Positions 18,784 through 27,968 are shown, numbered from the stretch's first letter. The stretch is DNA of 64,000 nt from Candidatus Poribacteria bacterium (GCA_028824685.1 JAPPCZ010000083.1:26678-90677), one strand, 5' to 3'. A program made the numbers and translations. The notes: generated by a model not told the origin, from the letters alone.

Positions 18784-21453
18784 ATGCAACGCACAGATAA
18801 AACAAATAGAGACATCGTTGACGATAGTTTTACCGAGGCATACCTTTCTGATACTGAACAGACTGATGAAATGCTGAGCAGGTCTGGAGAGATCGCCTCA
18901 CACTGGCAACCTTTCATTCAAGCATTGAATACGCTTGGTGTCGAAGAGATGGTTGCTCGACACAAGGACACAGTGCGCCTACTTCGTGAAAACGGTGTTA
19001 CTTATGTGGTTCATGGAGAAAAACAGGGGCATCGTCCTTGGGAATTAGACCTTATTCCTCTGATTATCTCTCACTCAGACTGGGAATCCATCTCAACAGG
19101 ACTTATCCAACGCGCTGAACTTTTAAATCTGATTTTGAAGGACCTGTACGGCGAGAAAAGGTTAATCAAACAAGGATTGGTACCGCCGGAAGTTGTCTAT
19201 GCACACGCAGGATTCTTGCGTCCTTGTAACGAATTATTACCACCAAATAACAATCTTCTATTAACATACGCAGCAGATTTGGCTAAAGATTCCAGTGGAA
19301 ATATATGGGTGCTGAGTGATCGCACGCAAACACCGTCAGGAGCAGGGTACGCCCTTGAAAACCGCACTGTTTTGGCGCGAACATTGCCGCACCTCTTTGG
19401 CGAAGCTGGTGTTCATCGGTTATCTTTTTTCTTTCGGGCAATACAAAATAGTATTACGGAACTTGCACCACACCAAAAAGACAATCCAAATGTCGTTGTA
19501 CTAACACCCGGTCCTTACAATGAAACCTACTTTGAGCACGCTTACTTAGCGAGTTATCTCGGCTACACACTGGTGCAAGGTGATGACCTGACAGTGTTAG
19601 ATGGACATGTATGGTTGAAATCACTGGATGGACTTCAGCCAGTAGACATCATTTTGCGACGCGTAGACGATATTTTCTGTGACCCGTTGGAACTACGTCA
19701 GGACTCACGGCTCGGCGTGGCAGGTCTGTTGGAGGCAATCCGTCAAGGCAACGTTGTTGTCATAAATCCTCCTGGCAGTAGCGTTCTGGAAAATCCTGCT
19801 CTGATACCTTTCTTGCCAGACATTGCAAAACAATTGATCGGTGAAGATTTACGCCTCCCCTCCGTAACAACTTGGTGGTGCGGACAACCGAAACATCAAG
19901 ACTATGTACTGACAAATCTTAAAGAGTTGGTCATTAAACCTATTTATCGCCAACCGAACACGAGACCACTATTCGGTACAGAACTTAGCTCCACTGAAGT
20001 TGACACACTTCGCGCGCAGATTAATGCGCAACCGCATCTCTATGTTGGGCAGGAGTATATTCCCTTTTCTACAACACCATCTCTTATAGAGGGCAAACTT
20101 GAACCACGCCGTGCAATTCTGCGCAGCTTCTTATTTGCAGAAAAAGAAGGTTATGCTGTAATGCCAGGTGGACTAACTCGCTGTGAAGGTGAAGCAGGCG
20201 AATTAACAGTTACTATTCAAGGCGGTGGTATCAGTAAAGATACTTGGATTTTAGCACCTGAACCGGAACAACATATCAGTCTGTGGCAGCATTCGAAAAG
20301 CGGTCCCCTCATCTCTGAAGACTCCCAAGGTTTATCAAGCCGTTCTGCAGAAAACCTCTACTGGGTAGGGCGCTATGCGGAACGAGCGGAGGGACACGCA
20401 CGTCTTCTTCGGATAACATTAGACAAAATTAAAATGGGTTTAGAAGCTTCACCATTGGGACAACCTCTTCCTTCAGCAGTTTTCACAGAAACACATGGGG
20501 AAGACTCAAGGAACGTATCGGAACTCGCGTATCTCCGCAGTATGCTCCATTCACTAACTGGCTTAACGTCATCTCATCCAGGATTTGTTAGTAAAGGCGG
20601 ACAAGGATTAGAAAACGAACTGCTTTCCATCATGCTTGACACAGAAAACAGTGGAAGTCTTGTGTCAACACTTCAATCGCTGGTGAGTGCTGCGTATGCT
20701 GTCCGTGATCGTTGGTCAACAGATACGTGGCGTGTTATGAACAGCATTGAGAACTTATGTAGCACACTTGAAAAGTACAGCACTAACGATAAGAACTTGC
20801 AAATACAATCCACCTCAAGTGAATCTGATGAACGCACGCTACAACACATCCAAACCGAACTTGATCAACTCATGATTTTTCTTGCAGCACTGAGTGGACT
20901 CAACGCGGAGAGCATGACACAGACAATCGGTTGGGTCAGTCTTGATATGGGGCGGCGTGTTGAACGGGCACTACTTCTCATTCTGCTGTGTCGGTCAAGT
21001 CTTGTCGCCGTTCAGGAAGAGTGGATTGAACATCTGCTGCTTGAGTCTATACTTGCCGCTGCAGAAAGCCTAATTACCTATCGGAGTCGTTATCGGTCAG
21101 CGTTATACCTTTCCACAGCACTTGAGATGCTACTGCTTGACGAAACGAATCCACGTTCGCTGGTCTACCAGTTAAAACGACTCCAAGAGCAGATTCGTGA
21201 TCTGCCTCGGGAAAAGTCGGGCTATCGTCTTAGTGAAGAAGAACAACTAATTTTAGAAGGATTAACGCAGCTGCAACTCTCAAATACATTCCAGCTTGCA
21301 CAACGGTCTGAACAAAGTACGCAACGTCAAGGATTAGAGAAGCTTTTGGTTCGACTTGCACAAATTTTGATAGAATTATCCGATGTTCTCACGCAAACCT
21401 ATTTCAGTCATGTACAGGGACCTCAACAGCTGGTTACAACTGACCCTACGTAA
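18784..21453 (+). CDS. Fused circularly permuted ATP-grasp and alpha-E protein
   Basis: Residues about 50-490 repeat the ATP-grasp architecture of the gene at 12484 (DLIPLIISHSDWESISTGLIQR, LTPGPYNETYFEHAYLASYLGYTLVQGDDL, VMPGGLTR, QGGGISKDTWIL). Residues about 515-880 repeat the alpha-E fold (SRSAENLYWVGRYAERAEGHARLLRI). One polypeptide thus combines what the first two genes encode separately. The nucleotide-binding glycine-rich segment seen in the first copy (SGGYGMLIG) is replaced by VIKPIYRQPNTRPLFG, so this copy may be catalytically altered. No clear Shine-Dalgarno precedes the ATG, and a 203-base gap separates it from the transglutaminase gene. Confidence 0.92.
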   Translation: MQRTDKTNRDIVDDSFTEAYLSDTEQTDEMLSRSGEIASHWQPFIQALNTLGVEEMVARHKDTVRLLRENGVTYVVHGEKQGHRPWELDLIPLIISHSDWESISTGLIQRAELLNLILKDLYGEKRLIKQGLVPPEVVYAHAGFLRPCNELLPPNNNLLLTYAADLAKDSSGNIWVLSDRTQTPSGAGYALENRTVLARTLPHLFGEAGVHRLSFFFRAIQNSITELAPHQKDNPNVVVLTPGPYNETYFEHAYLASYLGYTLVQGDDLTVLDGHVWLKSLDGLQPVDIILRRVDDIFCDPLELRQDSRLGVAGLLEAIRQGNVVVINPPGSSVLENPALIPFLPDIAKQLIGEDLRLPSVTTWWCGQPKHQDYVLTNLKELVIKPIYRQPNTRPLFGTELSSTEVDTLRAQINAQPHLYVGQEYIPFSTTPSLIEGKLEPRRAILRSFLFAEKEGYAVMPGGLTRCEGEAGELTVTIQGGGISKDTWILAPEPEQHISLWQHSKSGPLISEDSQGLSSRSAENLYWVGRYAERAEGHARLLRITLDKIKMGLEASPLGQPLPSAVFTETHGEDSRNVSELAYLRSMLHSLTGLTSSHPGFVSKGGQGLENELLSIMLDTENSGSLVSTLQSLVSAAYAVRDRWSTDTWRVMNSIENLCSTLEKYSTNDKNLQIQSTSSESDERTLQHIQTELDQLMIFLAALSGLNAESMTQTIGWVSLDMGRRVERALLLILLCRSSLVAVQEEWIEHLLLESILAAAESLITYRSRYRSALYLSTALEMLLLDETNPRSLVYQLKRLQEQIRDLPREKSGYRLSEEEQLILEGLTQLQLSNTFQLAQRSEQSTQRQGLEKLLVRLAQILIELSDVLTQTYFSHVQGPQQLVTTDPT

Positions 21454-21496
21454 GCTTGCCAAATGTAAGAGACACAATAAATTGTGCGACTACAAA

Positions 21497-21526
21497 CGGG
21501 CCGCGACCTGGAGGTCGCTCCTACAA
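21497..21526. repeat. REP-like palindrome
   Basis: GGGCCGCGACCTGGAGGTCG followed by CTCCTACAAG belongs to the same dispersed unit seen at about 12300, 279-304 and 56597. It lies 44 bases past the fused ATP-grasp gene. Confidence 0.6.
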
Positions 21527-21631
21527 GAAGACATGCTTCTAAGTAAACATTCCTGCAAGTGTTTACATTATGAAGTCATATTGAGTAAAACCTAAGGATG
21601 TGGTAAAATAAGGAAAGAAAAGGAGATAGTT

Positions 21632-22291
21632 TATGTCCCTTTTTCCACTTACATCCACTTACTTTATGAGAGGTGTTATTATGGCAATCGAAACTCAAAA
21701 GCTCCGAGATACAATGGTATTCCCAAGCAGGTTTCGCGCAAGGATTTTAATCGTTATATCTTGCCGCATCTAAAGAAACGCGTCAAGGTCCAAAGCCAAA
21801 CCTTTCCTTCTATAAGATATTCAACTATATCCTCTATGTTTTGCATATTGGCATTCAATGGGAGCGGCTCCGCACACGGCGGAATGAACTCCATTGGTCT
21901 AATGTCTATAAATGGCATAATCGCTGGTCAAAAGATGGCTCTTATCAGAAACTCTTGAGGCATCGGCATGAAACTCAATGCATCTGCTCTAACGCTGGAT
22001 TCCGGCTTTGGCTCCAAGGCGCATCATAACATTATCAAAGAACAAGGTCTGGTTCCTGTGATCTATCCGAACCGACGGAATGCCAAAGCACCTATTGTCA
22101 TCGCTCGCAGGTTACGATGGTTTCGCAAAGATATCTACAAAGACCGCTATAAAGTAGAGCGAACTTTCGGTTGGCAAGATACTTATCGGAAACTCACACT
22201 TAGCTACGATAAACTGAAAGAAACCCGTTTAGGTTTTGGTAACTTAGCATATTCAATGATAAACTTTCGTGTGACTTTCAACGATGCTTAG
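21632..22291 (+). pseudogene. Degraded IS5/IS4-group transposase
   Basis: Three reading-frame pieces can be joined. The first (about 21632-21790) carries KDFNRYILPHLKKR. The second (about 21790-21960) carries NLSFYKIFNYILYVLHIGIQ and NVYKWHNRWSKDGSYQKL. The third (21968-22291) carries LDSGFGSKAHHNIIKEQG, VIYPNRRN and DRYKVERTFGWQDTYRKL. These match the DDE transposase of IS5-like elements, the last holding the catalytic Glu. Frameshifts and a deletion around the first catalytic Asp make it inactive. I could not find clear terminal inverted repeats. The tract 22292-22439 after it holds no gene. Confidence 0.75.
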
Positions 22292-22439
22292 CCCGACTCG
22301 CTATGAGTTCAAAAATAGATTCTATAAAATAAGATTGGAAAACAGTTTATCAGAAAAAACACTTTGGCAAAACTATTATGATATAAGACATACAAATATG
22401 GGTTCTGAAAAACTCGGGGTAAATCAGTTTTCTTTTTCC

Positions 22440-22468
22440 TTGACAAACCCAAAATTCAATGATATAAT
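22440..22468 (+). promoter_or_regulatory. Near-consensus sigma70 promoter
   Basis: TTGACA and TATAAT are separated by exactly 17 bases, 49 bases before the crystallin-domain gene. This is the best sigma70 match I found in the window and probably drives that gene and the flotillin gene. Confidence 0.8.
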
Positions 22469-22517
22469 AAACTATTAAACAAAATAGATACAATAACCTT
22501 CAGCGAAGGGGAGATAA

Positions 22518-23933
22518 ATGGCGAGCACACCGAGGTTAGTCGTAGAAGTCTTTGAACACGTCAATTATCACGGACGCAAGATAACCCTCGTAGAATCCAT
22601 CCCGAATACAACCGAAATTGGTGCTCAGGACGTAATCTCTTCTATTAAGATATACCAGGGGCCTGGTTTTAGTGCGTCTCCGAACTATAAAGCGATTTTT
22701 CATGAACATGAAAAATATAAAGGCAGACGATTGGTTTTAGCACCAGGATTCTACCCGAACATCCATGAGATACCGTACAATTTCGGTGATGCGATCACAT
22801 CTATAAGTTTTAGTCCGGCTGCGCATCCGACCCCGCCAGTGTATGGGGCAGTACCCGTCGTCATAGAGGTGTTTAGCGATGTGGATTTCAGTGGACGGCG
22901 GAGTCTTCTCATGCGTGATGTCAGCTCAATGTTCGAAATCGGCATGAATGATACGATATCTTCTGTCCGTATTCAGCGTGGACCGAATTTCCCGTTCAGT
23001 GGATGCCATATCATTTTTTATGAGCATGTGAATTTTGAGGGACGTAAGATCAATATAGACCTAAACTCTCGCGAATTCAAGAAATCCGTCAGGAATCTGC
23101 GTTCCTTACCCCATTCGCAATCGTTTTCCGACATCATCTCCTCCATAAAAATTGTGCCGTTAGGTGTCTTTCGCGTGTTGATTGTCGTGGGCGACAATCA
23201 AACGGGTGAACCTGCTGTTTTGCAATCTCTCACTGCGCTTGAAGGTTTAGAATTTCAATATACAACAGTCCATATTAACGACAACCCTGATAACCGAGGC
23301 GACTCAAACAATGCTGTAAAACTTTCTAACGTTTCGCTCTCCAATTATGATATCATTTGGTTCACTTGGTTTGCTACCGGGCATGATGGAGAGTATTTTG
23401 TTGAAGACGCTGATGATGCGATCAAAGACTTCGTTAGAAAAGGTGGTGTTGTGTGGACATCCGCTATGGATAATCATATCATAAGACCTGATGGTGTCAA
23501 TATCACCGAACCTACATGGAGAGGCGATTGGATGCCAGTAGATCGTCATCCTATTGACGTCGTCAATGCTGAGGACGCCAACGTAACGATTACCGAAGAC
23601 GGTCAAAAAACAGGTATGTTTACATGGCCCCATAAGATCAATGTCGATAATCTGGTGACGGATGACCATTGGGTTACCAATGACCCAAGTTATCGAAAGT
23701 TGGTCGTTAGGGAAGATAATGGCGGCCCTATAGGCATTCAGTTACAGTGGGGCGATGGATATTACGTTGGTTTTGCCGTAGATACACGGGATGCTCATAG
23801 AACCGCTGTCGCTAAACCTCTAATTGAAAATACACTCTGTTATCTTGCGAGTCTCGCGTGGCAAACCTCTCCACGCCAACCGCTCAAGGGACGTTATAGG
23901 ACAAATCAAAACAGTGACATAATCTTCGAATAA
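22518..23933 (+). CDS. Beta/gamma-crystallin repeats fused to a ThuA/GATase-like domain
   Basis: The N-terminal half has four Greek-key repeats starting near residues 7, 57, 112 and 161 (VEVFEHVNYHGRKITL, AIFHEHEKYKGRRLVL, IEVFSDVDFSGRRSLL, IIFYEHVNFEGRKINI). Each is followed by an IxxxDxISSI/V segment typical of calcium-binding beta/gamma-crystallins. Residues about 215-455 resemble ThuA/class I glutamine amidotransferase-like proteins (VLIVVGDNQTG, NYDIIWFTWFATGH, FVRKGGVVWTSAMD). The nucleophile Cys of true amidotransferases is not evident. No signal peptide is seen. GGGGAG precedes the ATG. The flotillin gene starts 40 bases later, so co-transcription is likely; a Ca-responsive membrane-linked role is only a guess. 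Confidence 0.85.
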   Translation: MASTPRLVVEVFEHVNYHGRKITLVESIPNTTEIGAQDVISSIKIYQGPGFSASPNYKAIFHEHEKYKGRRLVLAPGFYPNIHEIPYNFGDAITSISFSPAAHPTPPVYGAVPVVIEVFSDVDFSGRRSLLMRDVSSMFEIGMNDTISSVRIQRGPNFPFSGCHIIFYEHVNFEGRKINIDLNSREFKKSVRNLRSLPHSQSFSDIISSIKIVPLGVFRVLIVVGDNQTGEPAVLQSLTALEGLEFQYTTVHINDNPDNRGDSNNAVKLSNVSLSNYDIIWFTWFATGHDGEYFVEDADDAIKDFVRKGGVVWTSAMDNHIIRPDGVNITEPTWRGDWMPVDRHPIDVVNAEDANVTITEDGQKTGMFTWPHKINVDNLVTDDHWVTNDPSYRKLVVREDNGGPIGIQLQWGDGYYVGFAVDTRDAHRTAVAKPLIENTLCYLASLAWQTSPRQPLKGRYRTNQNSDIIFE

Positions 23934-23973
23934 AAATAATTTCTGAAAGTAGTGTTTACAATAGGAGAAATTA

Positions 23974-26346
23974 ATGCGTCTCATTCTTGCTGTTATATTT
24001 TTAATTGTCGTTGTATGTGCCATCGGGTATTTCGCCTATAATTTTCTGATGCCGGATGGTGATCCAAATGGTGATCAGAACCAAACCAACGAATCTAATG
24101 TCTTGCGGTGGATGGGAGTTATAGCAGTTGTCTTATTTGGAGCTTTGACTGTTAGTGTTTTATCCGTTATTCGCTATAGGATACCGAAAGCAGATATCGC
24201 CTTAGTCAGAACAGGTGGTGCGAAGGAAAAGATTCGTATTACTGGTGGTCTCTGGGTTAACACCATTATTCATGAAATCAAAGAGATCTCTCTCAACACC
24301 ATGCGAATTGAGGTAGTTCGAGAAACCTCTGACTCCTTAATTACTAACGACTTCAACCGCGCTGATGTTGAAGTCGTTTTTTATCTTAAGGTTGATCCAG
24401 AAGAGGACGACATTTTAAAAGCCGCCCAAGCCCTCGGCGATAAATCCATGACACCGGAAACTATCCGAGAACTAATTGAACCGATGTTAGATGGTGCCAT
24501 AAGAAGTGTTGCCGCCGAAAGTGAAATTCAAGACTTGCTACAGAAACGTCTTGAATTCGCGGACAAAGTTCAAGATGCTTGTGGAGAAAACCTGAAACTT
24601 GATAACGGCTTGACACTTGATACCGTTTCTATTATTCGAGTCGATCAAACCCCCATTGAAATGCTCAATGCAGACAATCGTTTTGATGCTGTTGGTATCA
24701 GGGAAATTACTGAAATTACCGCTGAGCAAGAACGTGATAAAGAGGCTGCCATTAAAGCGAAAGACGTTGCCATCGAACAAATTAATGTTGAGGCCCGTAT
24801 TCAGATACTTGAAGCAGAACAAGAGCAAGCATGGGCAGAATCTGATCAACAGAAAAATATCGCTGTCTATGCTGTAGAACGTGAAGCTGAAACCATTATA
24901 GTTCAGTTTGAGAAGGAACAGGTCGTTCAAGAACGTGAATACGAAATGAAATTAGAGGTTGAACGGGCCCGTATCTCTCAAGAAGAGGGTGTTCAGTTGC
25001 GGGATATTGAGTTAGAGTTAGAGGTTCAAACTGCGAAATTTGCGCAAGAACAACAGGTGCAACAACGAGAAATCGAGAAAAATCTCGTCGTCGAAACCGC
25101 ACAGATCGACCAAACCAAAGTTGTTCAACTTGCTGAAATTGCCCAACATCTTACTGTTCAAATGGAGAAAATTGAACAGGAACAGACAATTGAAGTTCGA
25201 GAGATAGAAAAGCAGCTGATGGTAGAAAAAGCACGCATCGCTCAGGAAGAGGGTGTGCAGTTGCGAGATGTTGAGCGAGACTTGACTGTGCTGACCGCGA
25301 AGTTTGCGCAAGAACAACAGGTACAACAGCGTGAGATTGAGAAAAACCTCGTCGTGGAAACCGCACAGATCGACCAAAACAAACACGTTGAACTCACAGA
25401 GATTGCCAAGACGTTAGCCGTTGAAGTCAATAAAATCGGTATGGAACAACAGGTACAAGAGCGTGAGTTTGAAAAACAACTCTTCGTAGAAAAAGCCCGT
25501 ATTGTTCAGGAAGAGGGTGTTGAATTGCGAGATGTTGAACGAGATTTGACAGTGCAAACTGCGAAGTTCGCACAAGAACAACAGGTGCAACAACGAGAAA
25601 TCGAGAAAAATCTCGTCGTCGAAACCGCACAGATTGACCAAAACAAACACGTTGAACTTACTGAAATTAATAAGATGTTGACCGTAGAGCAGGCACGCAT
25701 CGGTCAGGAATTACGTGTCGCTCTCACTGACGAAGATAGAAAGATTGACGTTGCCAATAAACAGCAGCTTACCGCACTTGCAGAGAAAGAGAAACTGGTT
25801 GCTGAGGCAGAACGTATGGGTGCTGAAATTAATGTCACTGCTACCGAACAAGTGTTGGGTGCAGAATGGCAGCGTGATGTAGCAATCATCGGTGCCGAAG
25901 CACAAGCACAACCAATTGAACGTCTTGCAGATGCTGTGTTGTCGGAGGCACGTGCCAAAGCACAAGGTGAAATGGCAGAATATGAAGCTCGTAATGTTGC
26001 TGAACAACGCGTGCTTGTTCAAGAGGCTATCTTGGAACTGATTGAAGAAGCCCCTGATATTGTTGAACAAATGATGCGTCCCGTTGAGAAAATTGATAAC
26101 ATCAAAATTCTTGATATGGGGAACAGCGATGGCAGAGGCGGTGTCAACCGAAGCAGCATGGGGCGTCTTGCGAATGCGTTGCTTGATACAGGTGTGATTT
26201 CACCGATGCTCAAAGAACTCTTTAACTTTGCAGATGTAGATGCTGGACAAATCACAGACAAAATCGCAGAATATCTCGCTGACTTGGTTAATCGTCCAAG
26301 TGACGCTCCCGAGGTGCATGTGGATGTAGATGTGGATGCCGAGTAA
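23974..26346 (+). CDS. Flotillin/YqiK-like SPFH protein with long repetitive coiled coil
   Basis: Two N-terminal hydrophobic segments (about residues 3-28 and 45-68) precede an SPFH/Band 7 domain (about 70-250, e.g. IPKADIALVRTGG, ITGGLWVNTIIHEIKEIS). A stalk follows in which residues 311-596 consist of thirteen 22-residue repeats such as KFAQEQQVQQREIEKNLVVE. The C-terminal part (600-790) is Ala/Glu-rich like other flotillins and ends acidic (VHVDVDVDAE). Flotillins organise membrane microdomains and assemble into large ring- or cage-like oligomers. AGGAG precedes the ATG. The gene follows the crystallin gene by 40 bases. Confidence 0.92.
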   Translation: MRLILAVIFLIVVVCAIGYFAYNFLMPDGDPNGDQNQTNESNVLRWMGVIAVVLFGALTVSVLSVIRYRIPKADIALVRTGGAKEKIRITGGLWVNTIIHEIKEISLNTMRIEVVRETSDSLITNDFNRADVEVVFYLKVDPEEDDILKAAQALGDKSMTPETIRELIEPMLDGAIRSVAAESEIQDLLQKRLEFADKVQDACGENLKLDNGLTLDTVSIIRVDQTPIEMLNADNRFDAVGIREITEITAEQERDKEAAIKAKDVAIEQINVEARIQILEAEQEQAWAESDQQKNIAVYAVEREAETIIVQFEKEQVVQEREYEMKLEVERARISQEEGVQLRDIELELEVQTAKFAQEQQVQQREIEKNLVVETAQIDQTKVVQLAEIAQHLTVQMEKIEQEQTIEVREIEKQLMVEKARIAQEEGVQLRDVERDLTVLTAKFAQEQQVQQREIEKNLVVETAQIDQNKHVELTEIAKTLAVEVNKIGMEQQVQEREFEKQLFVEKARIVQEEGVELRDVERDLTVQTAKFAQEQQVQQREIEKNLVVETAQIDQNKHVELTEINKMLTVEQARIGQELRVALTDEDRKIDVANKQQLTALAEKEKLVAEAERMGAEINVTATEQVLGAEWQRDVAIIGAEAQAQPIERLADAVLSEARAKAQGEMAEYEARNVAEQRVLVQEAILELIEEAPDIVEQMMRPVEKIDNIKILDMGNSDGRGGVNRSSMGRLANALLDTGVISPMLKELFNFADVDAGQITDKIAEYLADLVNRPSDAPEVHVDVDVDAE
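24904..25761 (+). repeat. Thirteen in-frame 66-bp tandem repeats within the flotillin gene
   Basis: The units code for 22 residues each and are arranged as four-unit blocks of 264 bp; the blocks beginning near 24970, 25234 and 25498 are the most alike. The unit coding KFAQEQQVQQREIEKNLVVE is nearly identical in DNA at about 25033, 25297 and 25561. 22 residues equal two hendecads, a period suited to an 11-residue coiled coil. Confidence 0.9.
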
Positions 26347-26349
26347 ACC

Positions 26350-26388
26350 CGCAGACAAAATCGTAGAATATCTCGCTGATCTGATAAC
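26350..26388 (+). repeat. Partial duplication of the flotillin 3' end
   Basis: Just after the flotillin stop, CAGACAAAATCGTAGAATAT and the next bases repeat the coding sequence at 26254-26282 with few changes. It would read ADKIVEYLADLI, echoing TDKIAEYLADLV. It is not part of a usable reading frame. Confidence 0.7.
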
Positions 26389-26421
26389 TCTAAGATCGAG
26401 ATATAGGCAAAAGCAAATAAC

Positions 26422-26614
26422 TTGTAGGTCGGGTAGAGATTGCGAAACCCGCTGAATACCATACGCGTATTCTGCGTTGATTTGGACATGTTGGAACTGA
26501 AACACTATTTTCAAAACTTGCTTCGGCTGTTCTTTAGATTTCCTTGTGAAACCCGCCAATTTTGCTTTGAAACCTTGATATTGTCGGGTTTCGCAATCTC
26601 TACCCGACCTACAA
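26422..26614. repeat. 193-bp element bounded by perfect 30-bp inverted repeats
   Basis: The arm at 26422-26451 (starting TTGTAGGTCGGGTAGAGATT) is the exact complement of 26585-26614. The 133-base centre is non-coding. Degenerate single arms of the same family occur at 15162-15192. The length fits a MITE or a strong bidirectional hairpin between the flotillin gene and the next one. It fills the 308-base gap 26347-26654. Confidence 0.75.
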
Positions 26615-26654
26615 ACTTCGCACCGTATACAACTTGATTAACGAGAACCAACCT

Positions 26655-27968
26655 ATGCGCCATCAAAGACTTCCTACCAGACAGAAACGCACTAAAACGC
26701 AAAGATGCCGCACATGCCGTTCCGGTAGTGGTAAGCGTGCATGTCCTGCGCTCAGCGGCATGATAATTTGCCCTGAATGCTGTAGTGCTAAACGGGCAAA
26801 AATACCCGGATGCGACCATCATTGTAAATACTATAGTCCACTCATTGTAAAAAGTCGAAGAGTTGTCCCGCCTGAATATCCACTTCACCTGTGTCTTGTC
26901 AGTCGTTCACGAGATACCGGCATGCTTATTGTCGTCGGCACCCGCAAACGGCCTGATGGAAATTTAAAAGCGATGTTTCTGCTTCTGGACCTTTGGAAGA
27001 AAGGGGTCCGAGACTGTTTTTACGATGCAAATCTTTCCGAAAAACAGTTTGAACGCGCATGTCAACGGTTCGGAAGTAGTTATACTGAACCAGAACAAGC
27101 ACTCCCAGAAGAAGAAAAAGAAGAAACTGAGCAAGAAGAGAAAAACACAAGACAGGAATTAATTCGTGTCCCAAGAAATACACTTATTATTGAAGCAGAG
27201 ACTGCGATACATTTTGATAATGGTGTGACGATTGTAGATGAGCCAGAAGCCTCTAACGGCAAAGCCATTGATAGTGCAGAAAGGGCACGCAGTATTTATG
27301 AAGTCTATATCCCGAAAACTGGCAAATGGTACGTATGGATTCGTGCCTATTATAAGTACAGCGAAGATTCCTATTGGATCGGTATTGAAGATGTAGAACC
27401 GAATCCTTGGGATGAACAAGGCGGTCCGAATGCAATCAAAATTTGGGCAGTTCCCGGTGACGACTCCAAATGGAATCGTTGGTTATGGGATACTTCAACA
27501 CACCCACTCGGCAAATCAGCCCCTGGTTATTTTAATATTAAACGTAGAGGCTATTACCGCGTCTGGTCAAAAGGTAGAGAATCAGGCACAAAGTTAGACC
27601 AAATTTTGCTGACCCGTTCACGTAGATTCAATCCGGAAACCGCTTCCGAAGGCAAACCGATCCCCCTTCATACAGAACCTCACCCGTATGAACCAGCAAC
27701 TTTTGAAGAATGTCAAAAACTAATTCGGCATGCAGTAGAAATATCAAAAGCTGTTGAGACCGAGTTTCCATGGGAATTTAAATACTGGCTTCAGGATATC
27801 TGGGGAGATATCAGAAAATTTCCTGAACCCGAAGGTTCACTCTATAAATGCCAAAAATGTGATGCAGATTTGCCGGACCAAGCAGTTGATCTCATCAAAC
27901 AACACGCCCATTCTGACGACATCCAATTCTATATCTTGTGCAGGAAATGTGGTGGTGAATTTGACTAA
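26655..27968 (+). CDS. Unrecognised protein with N- and C-terminal cysteine clusters and a carbohydrate-binding-like middle
   Basis: Residues about 15-60 carry eight cysteines in patterns CRTCRSGSGKRAC, CPECC and CDHHCKYY, suggesting zinc sites. Residues about 70-140 look globular (LHLCLVSRSRDTGMLIVVGT). A Glu-rich linker is next. Residues about 170-330 resemble a CBM35/malectin-like jelly roll (LIIEAETAI, YEVYIPKTGKWYVWIRAYY, GYYRVWSKGRESGTKLDQILLT). The C terminus has a zinc ribbon, CQKCD...CRKCG. No signal peptide is present, so an intracellular protein with a carbohydrate-binding-type fold would be unusual. I take ATG at 26655; TTG at 26634 is possible. It overlaps the next gene by 14 bases. 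Confidence 0.75.
   Translation: MRHQRLPTRQKRTKTQRCRTCRSGSGKRACPALSGMIICPECCSAKRAKIPGCDHHCKYYSPLIVKSRRVVPPEYPLHLCLVSRSRDTGMLIVVGTRKRPDGNLKAMFLLLDLWKKGVRDCFYDANLSEKQFERACQRFGSSYTEPEQALPEEEKEETEQEEKNTRQELIRVPRNTLIIEAETAIHFDNGVTIVDEPEASNGKAIDSAERARSIYEVYIPKTGKWYVWIRAYYKYSEDSYWIGIEDVEPNPWDEQGGPNAIKIWAVPGDDSKWNRWLWDTSTHPLGKSAPGYFNIKRRGYYRVWSKGRESGTKLDQILLTRSRRFNPETASEGKPIPLHTEPHPYEPATFEECQKLIRHAVEISKAVETEFPWEFKYWLQDIWGDIRKFPEPEGSLYKCQKCDADLPDQAVDLIKQHAHSDDIQFYILCRKCGGEFD

Noticed and set aside
21761..22029. Independent small genes in the 21.7-22.3 kb region
   Set aside because: The fragments are pieces of one frameshifted IS5-like transposase.
24904..25761. CRISPR-like or satellite DNA
   Set aside because: The repeats are in frame, code for a coiled coil and continue a full-length protein.
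24538..26070. Many long minus-strand frames (60-156 codons) opposite the flotillin gene
   Set aside because: They repeat with the same 66-bp period as the sense repeats and are rich in Leu/Phe/Ser/Cys as expected for antisense of Glu/Gln/Val codons. They have no ribosome sites and are shadows of the flotillin frame.
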